From NCBI GenBank assembly GCA_021464245.1, contig JADCRB010000125.1, forward strand, positions 155,418-219,417: a stretch of 64,000 nt of DNA. The letters run 5' to 3'. The notes under the pieces are model-generated. The model saw only the letters and a program-made list of their open reading frames with translations. It was not told the origin of the DNA and searched no databases. Shown here one piece after another: positions 13,558 through 25,360 of the stretch. The DNA is from Carallia brachiata (Eukaryota; Streptophyta; Magnoliopsida; Malpighiales; Rhizophoraceae). Within the stretch, counting starts at the first letter, position 1, and each line of letters starts with the position of its first letter. Position numbers and translations under genes: made by a program.

Positions 13558-14790
13558 GCGATCATCATCATCATCATCATCATCATCAACAAAGGTGTCC
13601 GCAAATCAAAAAGTTGAGAATCAGACGTAGAATTGGGCAAAATTGCGAGAGAAAGAGAGGTTAAACTAACACTTACATTGTAATTGTTGTTACTTTGGCG
13701 TTAAGCCGACGCAAATTGCCTTTGAAATTGGAGATTAATTGAAGAGTATTATGGGGGCTTTAATTGTTAAACCCTAGTCCGCCATTGCAGCCCTGAACCC
13801 TAAGCCAATGGCGTCCAGTCTAAGTTAAACGTCCCTAAAATTTTGGTTTGATTTTGTGGGGGCCGTTTTTCAATTAGGATTCTATTTTGGGGCTTCTAAT
13901 GCTTTGGGTACATGCAATTTGGGGTTTTTCTAATTAGAATGAGTGGATTACTTTAGGATAATTACCTGAGTTTTGGATTAAAACTTGAATACATTAGTCC
14001 GTTTGAGTTATTTTCTTTTTTTTTTACACCAACTCGTTGCATTAATAACATTTAAATCTGCACATATATTCAATCTAAAAATGTTAAAAAGAGTCAATAA
14101 ACTTAAGACTCGATAAATTTAAGATTTAAATAACTCAAAATTTGAATGTTGTGAGATTTAAATAATTTAAATGATTCAAAATTTAAATAATTTAATTTAA
14201 AATTAATTCAATTCAATCATTTGTTACTTTTATTAAAAGGATTATAAAGTATTACCATATTTATCTATTTTTTAAATTAAAAAAAGAAAAATTTGTACAC
14301 ATGACAAATTGAATTGAATAGCATTCTAGATTCGTAGATACACGAAAAAATCCTCCATATTTTTGGCATTATGGAAGGAAAATGAAATTAAAACTACAAT
14401 AAAACTAAGAGGATAAATTATTTTTCATCTATGTGGTAGGATGTTTCTTATTCCTTTACGAAGTGTAGAGTATGATTGAAAGTTGTAACTTAATGATAAT
14501 CTAGCGTGTTGCTCTCAGTATTAATTTGAATTTGAGTATTCGCGTCTTCGTTCTCCCAATAAATATTTAGATTTGTGTGAGCGTAACGTATATATTTAAG
14601 ACTTATTAACATCGTAATTAGGCTTGAACGAGCCTCGTTTTAAGTCTAATAATACTCTAGTGGTAAGTCCTCTTTTTGAGGAAAGTTGAATGAAGACGTT
14701 AACGAGTGACTCTTGATTTCGATATAAGGATCCGATAACTCATTTACCGACGAGATGATTTTTTTTTGTTAAAAAAAAAAAAAATAGTGT
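13558..14790. other. GLE1 leader/promoter, then AT-rich spacer
   Basis: A (CAT)n run at about 13561-13590 lies in the GLE1 leader (ATG-rich on the minus strand). A telo-box-like AAACCCTA lies near 13769. From about 13980 the DNA is AT-rich with no gene visible. A short tract near 14650 (CTAGTGGTAAG...) is vaguely SINE-like. Confidence 0.5.
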
Positions 14791-15514
14791 TGAGTGGCTA
14801 ACTCCTCTAACTGGTTTGCTCTGTTCCCTACTTTTTGCGCTTTTGGGAATCTTTTTTTTTTTTTAGATTTTTTTTTTTTGAATCCATTGCTTAACATGTT
14901 GCAGTCTCATATTAGATGCTTGCAAATCGACCAACGCACAAATGGATCTTATATTGGGAAGTTCTCTGGTGTTTGAGTTGTGCTGAATGGCAGAGTGGAT
15001 CAGGATACCAATTGGTCCAGCCAAACTTCACCAAGAAATCAAATTAATATAACAGTTAAACTTTTTTTTTTTCTGAATTTGAAAATAGTTAGTTAGCAGG
15101 GAAAAATATATTTTTCCGTAACCTTAATCCTACTTACAGTTGTGATGAGTATTTTCAACTCGAATTCACAAAAGTTAAGCGTCCACAAAATGAATAGTTA
15201 TGGAGGGAACATGACATTAACCATTGATACTGAAATCGTTTCAGCCCATTTTATGATTGAAAATCAAATTCGAAATACATAAGAACCATTAACTAAAAAA
15301 ACAATTGAATACTTCAATGACGAAAAGAGCTCAAAATTGAAAATATGGATTAATGATTTATTTGATTTATTTTTACATCATCTAACCCCCTTTCTTTCCA
15401 CTAAAAGCCCTGCTAAATCACAAAAAATATACAATAAGTAGCTCTCAATTTTTAGTAAATTTCATATCTTTCCTTCTAATTAAGATTAGAACTGTCTTTT
15501 AGAATAATTTATAA

Positions 15515-15660
15515 ATACCAATACCTATTAGTTCAAGTGGTGAAAAACTTAATTTCTCTTAAGTAATATCTCAACTTCAAGTCTTGTGTATAGATAAAAT
15601 ATGTGTTAAGAAAATTTTACCCTCTTTAATGGATCCACCCGACTCGAACTGAATTAATCA
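15515..15660 (+). mobile_element. Possible tRNA-derived SINE
   Basis: TAGTTCAAGTGGTGAAAAAC resembles an A box (TAGCTCAGTGGT type). About 50 bases on, ACTTCAAGTCTTGTG resembles a degenerate B box, the spacing expected of plant SINEs. Ends and target-site duplication were not identified. Confidence 0.35.
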
Positions 15661-16670
15661 GAATCCAATAAACTTTTAGGTATCAGAGCTTTTAGATTAA
15701 ATAAAAAAAGAATAATTTATAAATTATTTATTGACTATGTATATACTATGACAGCCATGGAAGTACTTAGCATACGTATTCTCTCCATCTCTTTGCGTTA
15801 TACAAAAATCTGACCATAATACAAAAGCAAGTAATGAGTTAAAAAGTGGTATTCATATTTTCGAATTTTAAGTTATTTCGAATGCAGATTATTGAGGTCA
15901 TTAATTTTAAGTAGAGCTAGTTTAGAATGATTAAGTCCGGTGATCTTGAGGCACAGCTAACTTCAAGACTTCAAAGACATCCAGGTCTGGATGCAGCCAA
16001 TCCATCCAACGGCATCTATCGGCTCCTTGCATAATTTTTCTTATAAATTCAATATATCTTTCAATCCATATCCCTAGATGCTCACAGCGTGCCTCTTCTT
16101 GCGTTGCACAGAAACTATATTCTTTATCAAAATTTCAGTCTTAAGAACCTGACCAAGAAATCATATCCAATTTTCTTAGACAAATATCGGACAAAACGAT
16201 AGTAAACAAGACGAGATAGAACAAAAATCGGCTTACAAAGCAGGCGAAACACAAAAAAAAAGGGGGCACCCAAGTAACGGCATATCGAAATCTGGACAAA
16301 TTTGACAAAGAACAACAAACGAATTATTGAGTGAAACAAATGTACCAGGAGACAGGTAACACAGTGCAAGAAACGAAAGTACACCAAACACACTGTGCTG
16401 TTTAAAACTGGCATTGCCACAAACATCTGTTTATGCTTCGGAAACTTGAACAACCCCCACTTTCAAAAATTTTGAAGAGGGCATTCACCATTAAGAAGCA
16501 ACGATCTTCCACAAAATAAATTCGCTCGAAAAAAAAAACAAAATAATAATAAAAAATCAAAAACAGCAATAACCAAGCACAAAGCATCGAAACTAGGATG
16601 ATTGATAAGGGAATTGGAAATTGGAATTGGGTTTCGGAATTTTGTAGGAATGGATGCGAGAAGACGGCGG

Positions 16671-16775
16671 ATTAGGGTTTGACGCAGAAGCGTTATGAGT
16701 TAGGGGTATTTATAGGGATGATTGATTGATGGGCGTCGGCTAATTAATTGGTGGCCCATTAGTGGGATTGCCCAA
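16671..16775 (-). promoter_or_regulatory. Promoter-like module: site II, TATA, telo box
   Basis: Read on the minus strand, a site II motif TGGGCC (plus GGCCCA 16753-16758) is followed by TATAAATA (16714-16707) and then a telo box AAACCCTA (16680-16673) just inside the expected transcript. This order is typical of plant ribosomal-protein and snoRNA-type promoters. The duplicate at 22.1-22.3 kb has lost the TATA box and the perfect telo box. No convincing coding frame lies downstream, toward 15.9 kb. Confidence 0.5.
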
Positions 16776-16984
16776 CAAAAATAAAGTCCAATTTGGCAAT
16801 CTCATAAAATCTGCACGAAAAGGGCCAATTTGCCTAACGAAAGTCCAATATGTTTAACTGGTGAATTATCTTGGGCCAAAAATTGGGCTTCTTTTTGTTT
16901 TTTTTTTGAGTAAAATGTTCTAATAAAATAACAAAATAAAAAAATAAAAAATAAGTCTGAAAATATTTTCTCTCTCTTTTGCAT

Positions 16985-17090
16985 AACATATATTTCTCTC
17001 TTTTATTAAACAAACTCAGATAATTTTTCTGTTTGATTTTTAAAATTTTTTAAAATTTCCAATTATTTTCAAAATTCTTAAAACTTGTCA
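16985..17090 (+). repeat. Segment inverted relative to duplicate unit 2 (copy 1)
   Basis: The run containing TTATTAAACAAACTCAG and TTTTTCTGTTTGATTTTTAA is the reverse complement of about 22400-22500, although blocks on both sides (B and C) match in direct orientation. This indicates a roughly 100-bp inversion or an opposite-orientation insertion after the duplication. Confidence 0.7.
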
Positions 17091-17663
17091 GATTTTTTTA
17101 AAAATTAAAAAAAATTTCAGAATTTTTTCAAGATTCATTTTTGTAAACATCTCCGATTTTTTACAAAATATTTTTAGAATTTTATGATTTTTTTTTTGTT
17201 TATAAAAATGAGAAAGTATGAGTGATATCCTATAATTCTGTCAGAGAGAATTGCAGTACATTTATCACACGCAGTGAACAATAGCCACTACTTGAACAAA
17301 ATTTTATGAATTTTCAGGCTTTATCTGGCTCACAGAGGCATCATGAAGAAACAAGCTATTAATACTAAAATCGGCTCATTTAGATTAATCTGGAATTTAC
17401 AAGAAGTGGATACATTTCCGTGGTCTTCGAAACAGTATAGTTTCGTTAGTTCGGCTTTTGTTCATTCATGCTCTCGTTTGCCAAACTTAGAATGAAAAAT
17501 TTCAGTCTTTTATGTGGTATAAATGTGCATATGGTACAAATTTTAAATCACAAATGTATCATAGAAATTGAACTGTATAGAATTGCTGCTAGAATTTTTG
17601 AAATAGCAGCAGCTTTAGTTACAAAGAATTTTCACACAGTACCTTTGCCAAAGGCAATGAATT

Positions 17664-17679
17664 AATAATAGTCTTGTTA
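17664..17679 (+). repeat. Left target-site duplication of LINE
   Basis: AATAATAGTCTTGTTA, 16 bases, recurs exactly at 18989-19004. It directly precedes the truncated LINE. Confidence 0.85.
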
Positions 17680-18988
17680 CCCACTGTCTTCGTTGGTACA
17701 TCAAATTCATCCTCTTGAATTGGATGCACGGGTGGACTATATTATACATAATGGAAGATGGCGACTAGATCACTTGCAAACTCAACTGCCTCAGGATGTT
17801 CGAAATCTGATATATGCGGTACCGTTACCTCGTCATTCATCCGTGGAGGACTCACTGAGGTGGACAACTAGTCCTACCAGTGTTTACAATACTCGTTCAA
17901 CTTTACCAATGGTTGTCTAGAAGAGGGTCCCAAGCTGTATCTTCTGGCACATGGAAAGAAATTTGGAAGCTTAAAGCCCAACAAAAATTCAAGACCTTTT
18001 TGTGGCTGGCTTTCAAAAGGAAATTGCTTACTAATATGGAGCGCTGCCGACGTAATTTGACAGACAATTCTTCTTGCACTAGATGCGATTTGGAGCCTGA
18101 AACAATTTTTCATATTCTCTGTGATTGTCCTCTGACTAAACCTGTTTGAGAGGGTCTTTTTGGTGAAATTGTTCTACAAATGTTCTTTCAACTTTCCTTA
18201 AAAGAGTGGTTATCTACCTTTCTAAAAGGTAACGTGAAGTCTGGCTATCTCAATAATCAGGGAGCTTTATTTGTTTGTGACTGTTGGATATTATGGTTTG
18301 CACGTAATAAAGAAATTCTTCGAGGGGTGAGAAGAAGTTCTTATTACTTGTAGTGATAGATTCAGTATCTTTGCATCGATGTATCTACTAGTTTTAGCCC
18401 TCTTGGTTCTGATGTTATCCTACCTGCTAGGATAGTGTCTTGGGTACTACCCCAACAGGCTGTGTTAAACTTAATACGGACGGCAGCGCTCTAGGTAACT
18501 CAGGGAAGGCTGGCTTTGGTGGCCTTTTAAGAGATTCTAATGACATTTGGCAGGGGAAGTTTTATGGGTTCGGCAGGGTATACTACCAACATAGTTGCTG
18601 AACTGAATGGGCATCAAATGTGGTCTTGAAATTTGTTGAGAAAGAGGACATTGTAATATAATTGCGAAGACAAATTCTCTTGAGGCGTTGCACTTGCTCT
18701 CAAATTAAATGGGACCATCACATCTCTTATTTGGATTGTTTAAGGACACATGTTCTTTACAAGATAGAGATTAGTTGATAAATATGAAACATGTTTTACG
18801 TGAAGTTAATTTTTGTACTAATTTTTAACGAAGAGTGAGATTTCTTGTGACACTGGTGACATATTGTTGGATTGCCTGTAGCCAAGATTGAAGACTTTGC
18901 AAGATAGGAATTGCCATAACGCTTCTTTTCTTAGAAAATAGTTTGTTTTAGTTTATTTCTTTCTCCTTTACTTCATTTGCAACAAGAA
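17680..18988 (+). mobile_element. 5'-truncated LINE (zf-RVT + RNase H-like 3' end), dead
   Basis: A 1.3-kb remnant of a plant L1-type LINE lies between exact 16-bp direct repeats and ends in a short A-rich tail (CAAGAA). Broken frames encode the reverse-transcriptase zinc-binding region (WKEIWKLKAQQKFKTFLW, later CTRCDLEPETIFHILCDC, about 17950-18130). Further on is an RNase H-like start, VKLNTDGSALGNSGKAGFGG, about 18453-18512. Multiple stops and frame changes make it non-functional. Typical LINE families encode endonuclease and reverse transcriptase upstream; here those are absent because of 5' truncation at insertion. It separates blocks C and D of duplication unit 1 and has no counterpart in unit 2. 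Confidence 0.88.
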
Positions 18989-19004
18989 AATAATAGTCTT
19001 GTTA
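18989..19004 (+). repeat. Right target-site duplication of LINE
   Basis: Exact copy of the 16-base sequence at 17664-17679, directly following the LINE tail. Confidence 0.85.
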
Positions 19005-21029
19005 TTCACATTTGAGAACATGGGAGTTGCTTTGGGCCCTCTCCGTTGGAAGGCCGCAAATTCTAGTTGGAAGGCCAATTACATCATTTCCACACATCCA
19101 AATAACAAAATAAAGAGTTCCATTATATGGTTAAATAAAAAATTATTTAGATGATATTTAAGTTACACTTATCAATATATTTTATATAATCAGAAAGAAA
19201 AAAATGTAAATTAAAAAAAAAAAATATTTTCTTTTTATATTTTATCATTGTAACTGCACAAAAGATAGTAATTGTTGTAGTCTAAATATTGTTGGATGAT
19301 TTTTAGTATGAATATACACTTTTTTTAACAAAATAAAAAGGGGCGAGGGTTCTGCATCACATGATTCAGCTATATTTGACCGCTATACTTTAAGTACAAT
19401 TATTAAAAAATACAATTAAATCGATAAAATGTCAAAAAAAAATTTAAAGTTAAAATTAGATGGATATTACCTTAAGGCTTAAAGTGTAAATATTATATAG
19501 TATATGTTAAAATAAAAAAGAATTATATAAAATATCAATATAGTTATATTTTGTTAAAAAGTGATTACATTTTATCATTTTGTATAGTTGAATCATGTGG
19601 AGAAATTGTGTGGTCCCGAAACTTTTGCCAATAAAACGATAACTCATGGATGCACCGTTCGTATGGAAATTTGGTATTCTGATGGATGAACCCATTTTTA
19701 TGTGTCTTTTATAAATATGAACTTACAACTTCTCATTAAGCTGGTTTCTTTAATCATTGTGCCTCAATTACACAAAAACATTGACTGCCCTTCTCACCCA
19801 CGAGACATAAGTGAATAATTTTTTGATATACATATATTGTCTTATTTTGTAAGTGCAATCTTTTTTTTGATAGAACTGTGCAAGTCATCTCTGTTTTTTT
19901 ATTTTTTAACAAAAAAAAAATATTGTCCTCTATAAAATTTTTATTTGTTGAGGAACAGGCTTCTTCAAAATCAAACCTGACATAATGCCTTTTTTTTTTT
20001 CCTCCTCTTGAATTTAATATCAATTTTTTATTTCTTTTATTGCTGAAACATTTATTTCAGCCTCTTCTAAGATGTTTACCGCATTCGGTGTTGAAGTGTT
20101 CAACAAAATTAAGGACAGGTAAGCTCAAGAAGTGTTGAAGCGTTCAATAAAAGAAATTAATATCAATTCTTTTGTTGCCAAACTTGTGGCTAAAGAAATG
20201 TTCAAGAAGCCAGCTGCAACCCCTATAGAGAAACTAAAGAAGTGTTCAACTTTGTTGCTAAATGTGTGGCTAAAGAAGCGTTTGATTTCAAAATTAAAAC
20301 TATATATATTGAAGTTCCTTGCTCCTCATATTTTCATGTTCTTTGCTGGTGAAGTTGCAGTCTTTGCTCCTGAAATCCAACAAGAGTGACCAAACCAAAA
20401 ACTCTGTGATAAAAGCTTGCTATTGTTATATATCCAGATATAGTCGCCAGCCAAACCAGTTTACCCTATCTTGAGAAATTGTTAGAACTTCTTCAACTAC
20501 TAAATTTTTCAGGGTACAAGGGGTTGACGGGCTAGACATAAGTATATTTTGTCAGTTGGATTAGGTGAAATATAGTTATGTCTAGCCCACCATTTCTTTG
20601 TGTTCCTTGAAAATATAATAGTTGAAAATTATTCCAATAGTTTCCAACATATACAATTCACTGGCCTAGCTGGTAGACTATAGCTTGATAGTATAACAGA
20701 AATTGTTGGCTTTTTGAACACTTGTTTAACCACAAGTTTCTTGACAATTGCCAATAGCTTGGTCGTATTTGTCTTCGATTACTATCGTTATTTGTTGGAT
20801 CAATGCATACGATGTTAAGAAATTAGTTTTCTCATCTTGTGCTTTGACACTTTTGACAGTAATGGTCGGATTTATGTGACATCACCTGCATCAAGTTTTG
20901 TCTAACTGTTTGTTTGTTGTCACTTCGTACAGGTTGAGTTTTGCAACTCTCTTCTCTGTCCTTTTAGTCTATGGCTCAAAGGTGATTTACAGGAATAATA
21001 TCCTTGCATGAAAAGAAATAATAAATCTA

Positions 21030-23740
21030 GCAAGTGTTAAGCTTATATAATTTATGTCCTTTAAAAAAAGAGCACCATTTTTGTTCCTTTTTTTTTTTTT
21101 CTTTTTTCCTTTTTTTTTTTATATTTGAGATTACAATACTCATATTTGAACTTATTGCATTGCTTAACATGTTGCTTGCATTCTCATGCTGGATGCTTGC
21201 AGAATTGACCAGGGCAGAAAGGGATCTTTTGTTGAGAAGTTTTTCGGAGTTTGAGTTATGCTGAATGGCACAAAACATCAGCATTTCAATTGGTCCAGCC
21301 AAACCTGTCCAAGAAATGAAATCAAAGTGGTAAGCAAGAGAGTTGAATCAAACTCTGGAGTTATTTCATGTCACGAATAATTTGGAATTCAAATATTTTG
21401 AGTTTTGAGTACATCGAATTTATCCAATTTAAAATATATTTAAGTGTAAAAATAATAGCTAAAGTGGTAAGATACAATAAGTTTCAACTGAAAAATCTTC
21501 TCAACCCTCATTTTTAATTGTATTACTAGCTTCCAATGAAAAAAAAAAAGAAGATATATCCAAGTGCTTGTTTTAGTCTTTTATATTTCAACTCTAATTA
21601 TTCCGATGATGAATTTTTAAATTCAAATTTCAAGTTAATCAATTTTCAAATGAATCAGATTTTCAAGTTATTTCTTGTGGCACGGCTAACTTAAAGTTTA
21701 AAGACTTCGAAGACATTCCCAAGTCTGGACAATGGCTGTTTTTCCTTTGATTCCAATTCCAACAAGCCTGTTTCAAAATTTCGCTTTTAAAACCTGACCA
21801 AGAAATCAATTCCAATTTTCTTATGAAAACAAATTCTAAAACATCAAACAAAATGACAGAGGGAAAAATCAGCTTAAAAAGCAGAGAAATTTTTTTTAAA
21901 AAAAACACTGTTTATGCTTCGAAAACTTGAACAACCCCCCAATTTCATAATTATGAAGAGGGTGTTCACCATTAAGAAGCAACATAATTTGCTCCCAAAA
22001 ACAAAAAAAAAATTTACAAAATAATAATAATAACAAATGAAAACAGCACAAGCCAAGCTCAAAACATGATTTTGTAAGAATGGATGCCAGAGGACGGCTA
22101 ATTAGCGTTTGAAATTGTTCTTGTAAAGAAGGGTCTTGAATGAGGGTCCTGTTTTTTTTTTTTTTCGAGTCAAATAAAGAGGCTAGCATCGTAATGATCT
22201 AAGAAGTAGTAACAGACCAGAGCCATCAGATCCCAATTGCATCCCGACTTTTGTAAGGATGATTGATTGATGAAAGTCGGCTAATTAACTGGCAACCCAT
22301 TAGTGGGATTGCCCAACAAGAAAAGAAGCCCAATTTTCGGCCCATAATAATTCACGAGATTGACAAATTTGACCCCCCCCTTTTTTTTTTGGGTGAAATG
22401 CACTAATTTTAAAAATTTTGAAAATAATTGAAAATTTTAAAAAAATTTAAAAAATCAAACAGAAAAATATCCAAGTTTGTTTAATAAGAGAGGGAAAATT
22501 ATATTGTGGAAAAGAGAGAAATTTTTCAAATTTTTAAAAAATTCAAAACGTTTTCAATATTTTTATTTCAATAAACATTTCAGATTTTTTTTTTCCAAAT
22601 ATTTTCAGAATTTATGAATTTTCAGACTTTATTTTGCTCATTGAGGCATCGTGAAAAAACATGCTATTAATACTAAAACTGGTTAATTTAGATTAATTCA
22701 GAATTCACAAGGGGTGGATACGTTTCTGTGCTCTTGGAACGGTATAGTTCCATTAGTTCGGCTTTTGTTCATTTATACTCACATTTGCCAAATTTAGAGA
22801 ATGAAAAATTTCAGTCTCTTGTGTGGTATAAATATGCATATATGCTACAAATTTTAAATTACAAATATACCATAGAAATTGAACTGTAGAGAATTTACAC
22901 TCAAAATAATGCTAAACAACAGGAATAAAACCCTCCCATGACGTATTTAGTTTATGATCAATAAAGAGTAGGTTGAGTTCTTTTTCAAAAATCATCCTCT
23001 CTCTTTCTCCCATTATTTACATGTTCCTTGCTGGTGTAAGAACCCATCAGTTTCTGAGTTAGAATACTTGCAGTGTTTGCTCCTGAAATCCAACAAGAGT
23101 GACCAAACCAAAGACTCTGAGATAAAAGCTTGCTAATGTTATATATCCGGCAATAGTCTCCAGCCAGACCAGTCTACTGTGTCTTGAAAAACTGTTGGCA
23201 CTTCTTCAACTACTACGTCTTCAGGCCGTAAAGTCTGATGTGCTAGACATAATTAAGTATAGTATGTCAGTTAGACTAGATGCAGATATAATTTTGTCTA
23301 GCCCGCCATTTCTTTTTGTTTTTTGAAGATGCAGTGATTGAAAAGGATTCTAATAGTTTTCAAGATATATAGTTTACTGGATTAGCTGATAGACTATAAC
23401 TTGATAGTATAACAGGCATGGGTACAAGCAAACATTGACCATTGTTGCATGTTTTTCTTTTTAGTTGAAATTTTACAATTTTCAGTCTAATAAGTTGATT
23501 TTTAGGTAGAACTACAAATAATAGTAAAAATTTTTTAATAAATATTTAATGCGATTGACATTTTCAAAACTCTAACTCGAAATTTTTAAGTAAGCAATGA
23601 CGGATTACTGTTGCATGTTTTCCTATGCAAGGAATTTGCTGGGCTTTTTGACAGTAATGGTCGGATATATGACATCACTCGCAACAAGTTTTATCTAACT
23701 GTTTGTTTGTCACTTCCTACAGATTGGGTTTTACAAACTC
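21030..23740. repeat. Tandem duplication, unit 2
   Basis: This is the second copy of blocks A-B-C-D described for 14.9-21.0 kb, without the LINE. It contains the phrase GATCTTTTGTTGAGAAG (block A), a promoter-like region lacking the TATA box (22.1-22.3 kb), an inverted AT-rich segment (22.40-22.50 kb) and block D. Block D keeps a short frame, FDSNGRIYDITRNKFYLTV (about 23650-23706), part of which also survives in unit 1 near 20855. No gene can be named. Confidence 0.75.
22400..22500 (-). repeat. Segment inverted relative to duplicate unit 1 (copy 2)
   Basis: Reverse-complement partner of about 16985-17090, with only scattered mismatches by eye, for example AAATCAAACAGAAAAAT here against ATTTTTCTGTTTGATTT there. 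Confidence 0.7.
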
Positions 23741-24383
23741 TCATAAATATTATTATAGGATATCATATCTTTAGTTTTAAATTTTTATATTTTTTTATAT
23801 GTAAATTTTAAATTTTTTTAAATTTTTATTTAAATTTTAAATTTTTTTAATTTTTTACTCAATCAGTCTATTGGTTAATAAAAAATAATTAATTTATTAA
23901 AAAAATGATTCTAACCTTCCAAAATTATTTGAAAAAAAGTTAAATACACTAATTGAAATTTTTTTTATCAAAAAATATACATTTTACATATTTAATTCGA
24001 TTATTTATTGATTAAAAAAATATTTAATGTGCATATTTGTTGATAAAAAAATATTAAACTTGCGTATTTGACTTTTTTAAAAAATAATTTCTATTAAGTT
24101 AAACTTATTTATTAATAAATTGACTACTTTTTATAAACAAAATGACTAATATAATAAAAATTAAAAGGTTTAGAATTCAAATAAAATATAAAAAAAGGTT
24201 TATAACTTATATATAAAAAAATATAAAAGTTTAATACTAAAAAATATGATAGCTCATTATTGTTTGTTATACAATACAATGTAGATTAGGTGCGACCAGG
24301 TGCGGTACAAGTAAGGGATGAATTGAGATTCGACCCTCAATCTCGCCAATGGGTAGCCACTGCATGCTGAGACCTCAAATTGG

Positions 24384-24410
24384 GCAAGTGCTAAGCTTAT
24401 ATAATTTATG
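24384..24410 (+). repeat. Third copy of the duplication junction
   Basis: 27 bases (GCAAGTGCTAAGCTTATATA...) match 21030-21056 with a single mismatch. That earlier copy marks the start of unit 2, so this may mark the start of a lost third unit; similarity stops right after it. Confidence 0.55.
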
Positions 24411-24437
24411 TTTGTTTTAACTTCTAAATTATTGTAG

Positions 24438-24500
24438 GATGCAACTGCAAATTCAAAGTTACGGACTGATAAACCAGCTACACGTAAAGATCGATGCTGA
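24438..24500 (+). pseudogene. Orphan terminal-exon-like fragment
   Basis: After a good acceptor (TTATTGTAG) the frame reads DATANSKLRTDKPATRKDRC and then TGA. It looks like the last exon of some gene, but no partner exon or family could be recognised. It may be chance. Confidence 0.2.
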
Positions 24501-24956
24501 CTATTTCATCTTTAATCCAATAATTTCGCAATTGTAATTGACATGTTCCAGCTTTTAATGGTTCGACAACAGTCTCAAGAGCTGCCCCCTTTTCTCTCCC
24601 CAAAAATCTCCACCTTTTTTTGAATAATTTGTTTGAAAGAATCAAAGGGAATTAAAAAAAAAAAAAAAAAAAAGGAAAACCCGTTACAAAAAATGTGAGC
24701 CATACGCATGGATACTCAATATAAATAGCCAATCATTGTCTTTGAATCACACACCATTTAACTTGCACATCATATATAGCCTTAATACATAGCCCCCTCA
24801 TTGTGTTGAAAAGCTGTGGATGCTATGGATTTGTTCACTCAACAGGCTGGTTTTACCTTATCGTCCTTCATTCTCTCTAGAGTGACAAACACAGCATTGC
24901 TTATAGAAGAAAAAACTGACCAAGATATTGGCAATTGCGAAGAAATGCACAGCTAA

Positions 24957-25360
24957 AGGAGTGTTTTAACAAGCCAGCAATGCCTTACAGGTAGAGTTTA
25001 GCGATCACTTCCCCTTGGTACGTTGTCTTAGCGTCCCTAGTGTTAACGTTACTGGCAATGCCCTGTAATTTGACATGCTTAAAAATTATTAAAGCATTGT
25101 ATCTGCATCGAAATGACAGAAAACGCACAAACAATGGACTTACTGAATAGACCAACGTTTAGATTGGTGTTTTGTAAGACCATTGTTTGTTTTTTGGTGT
25201 CTTCTGTCATTTCAATGCAGATTAAAATGCTTTTTTACGCATGTCAAAATACAGTGCATCCGGTAATGTTTACATTAGGATCGGTGGGACAACGGGCTAA
25301 GGGCATATGAGCGATTCTTCACCACTGTTTTTTTATATTGCTGGCTTCTTAAACACTCCT
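24957..25360. repeat. 404-bp imperfect foldback (MITE- or hairpin-like)
   Basis: The left arm begins AGGAGTGTTTTAACAAGCCAGC and the right arm ends GCTGGCTTCTTAAACACTCCT. The arms pair across their whole length (about 200 bases each, with mismatches) to a loop of only about 8-12 bases near 25158. Close pairing is seen around CAAACAATGGACTTAC / GTAAGACCATTGTTTG and GAAATGACAGAA / TTCTGTCATTTC. No clear target-site duplication was found. Confidence 0.8.

Larger units (their letters stand above)
14880..20990. repeat. Tandem duplication, unit 1
   Basis: Blocks here recur in the same order downstream. Block A about 14888-15045 matches 21162-21330; B about 15940-16790 matches 21665-22330; C about 17300-17600 matches 22618-22890; D about 20350-20960 matches 23040-23740. 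Similarity is clear by eye but interrupted by indels, so the event is old. Unit 1 is longer partly because of a LINE between C and D. No long open frame is kept. Splice-like boundaries and short conserved frames suggest decayed gene copies or noncoding transcription units. Confidence 0.75.

Noticed and set aside
20132..20389. 85-codon Lys-rich frame in duplication unit 1
   Set aside because: Not kept as an open frame in unit 2; only its last residues (APEIQQE) are shared.
24290..24385. tRNA- or SINE-like stretch with GATTCGACCCTCAATCTC
   Set aside because: A B-box-like motif is present on the minus strand, but no foldable cloverleaf or clear A box was found; too weak to list.
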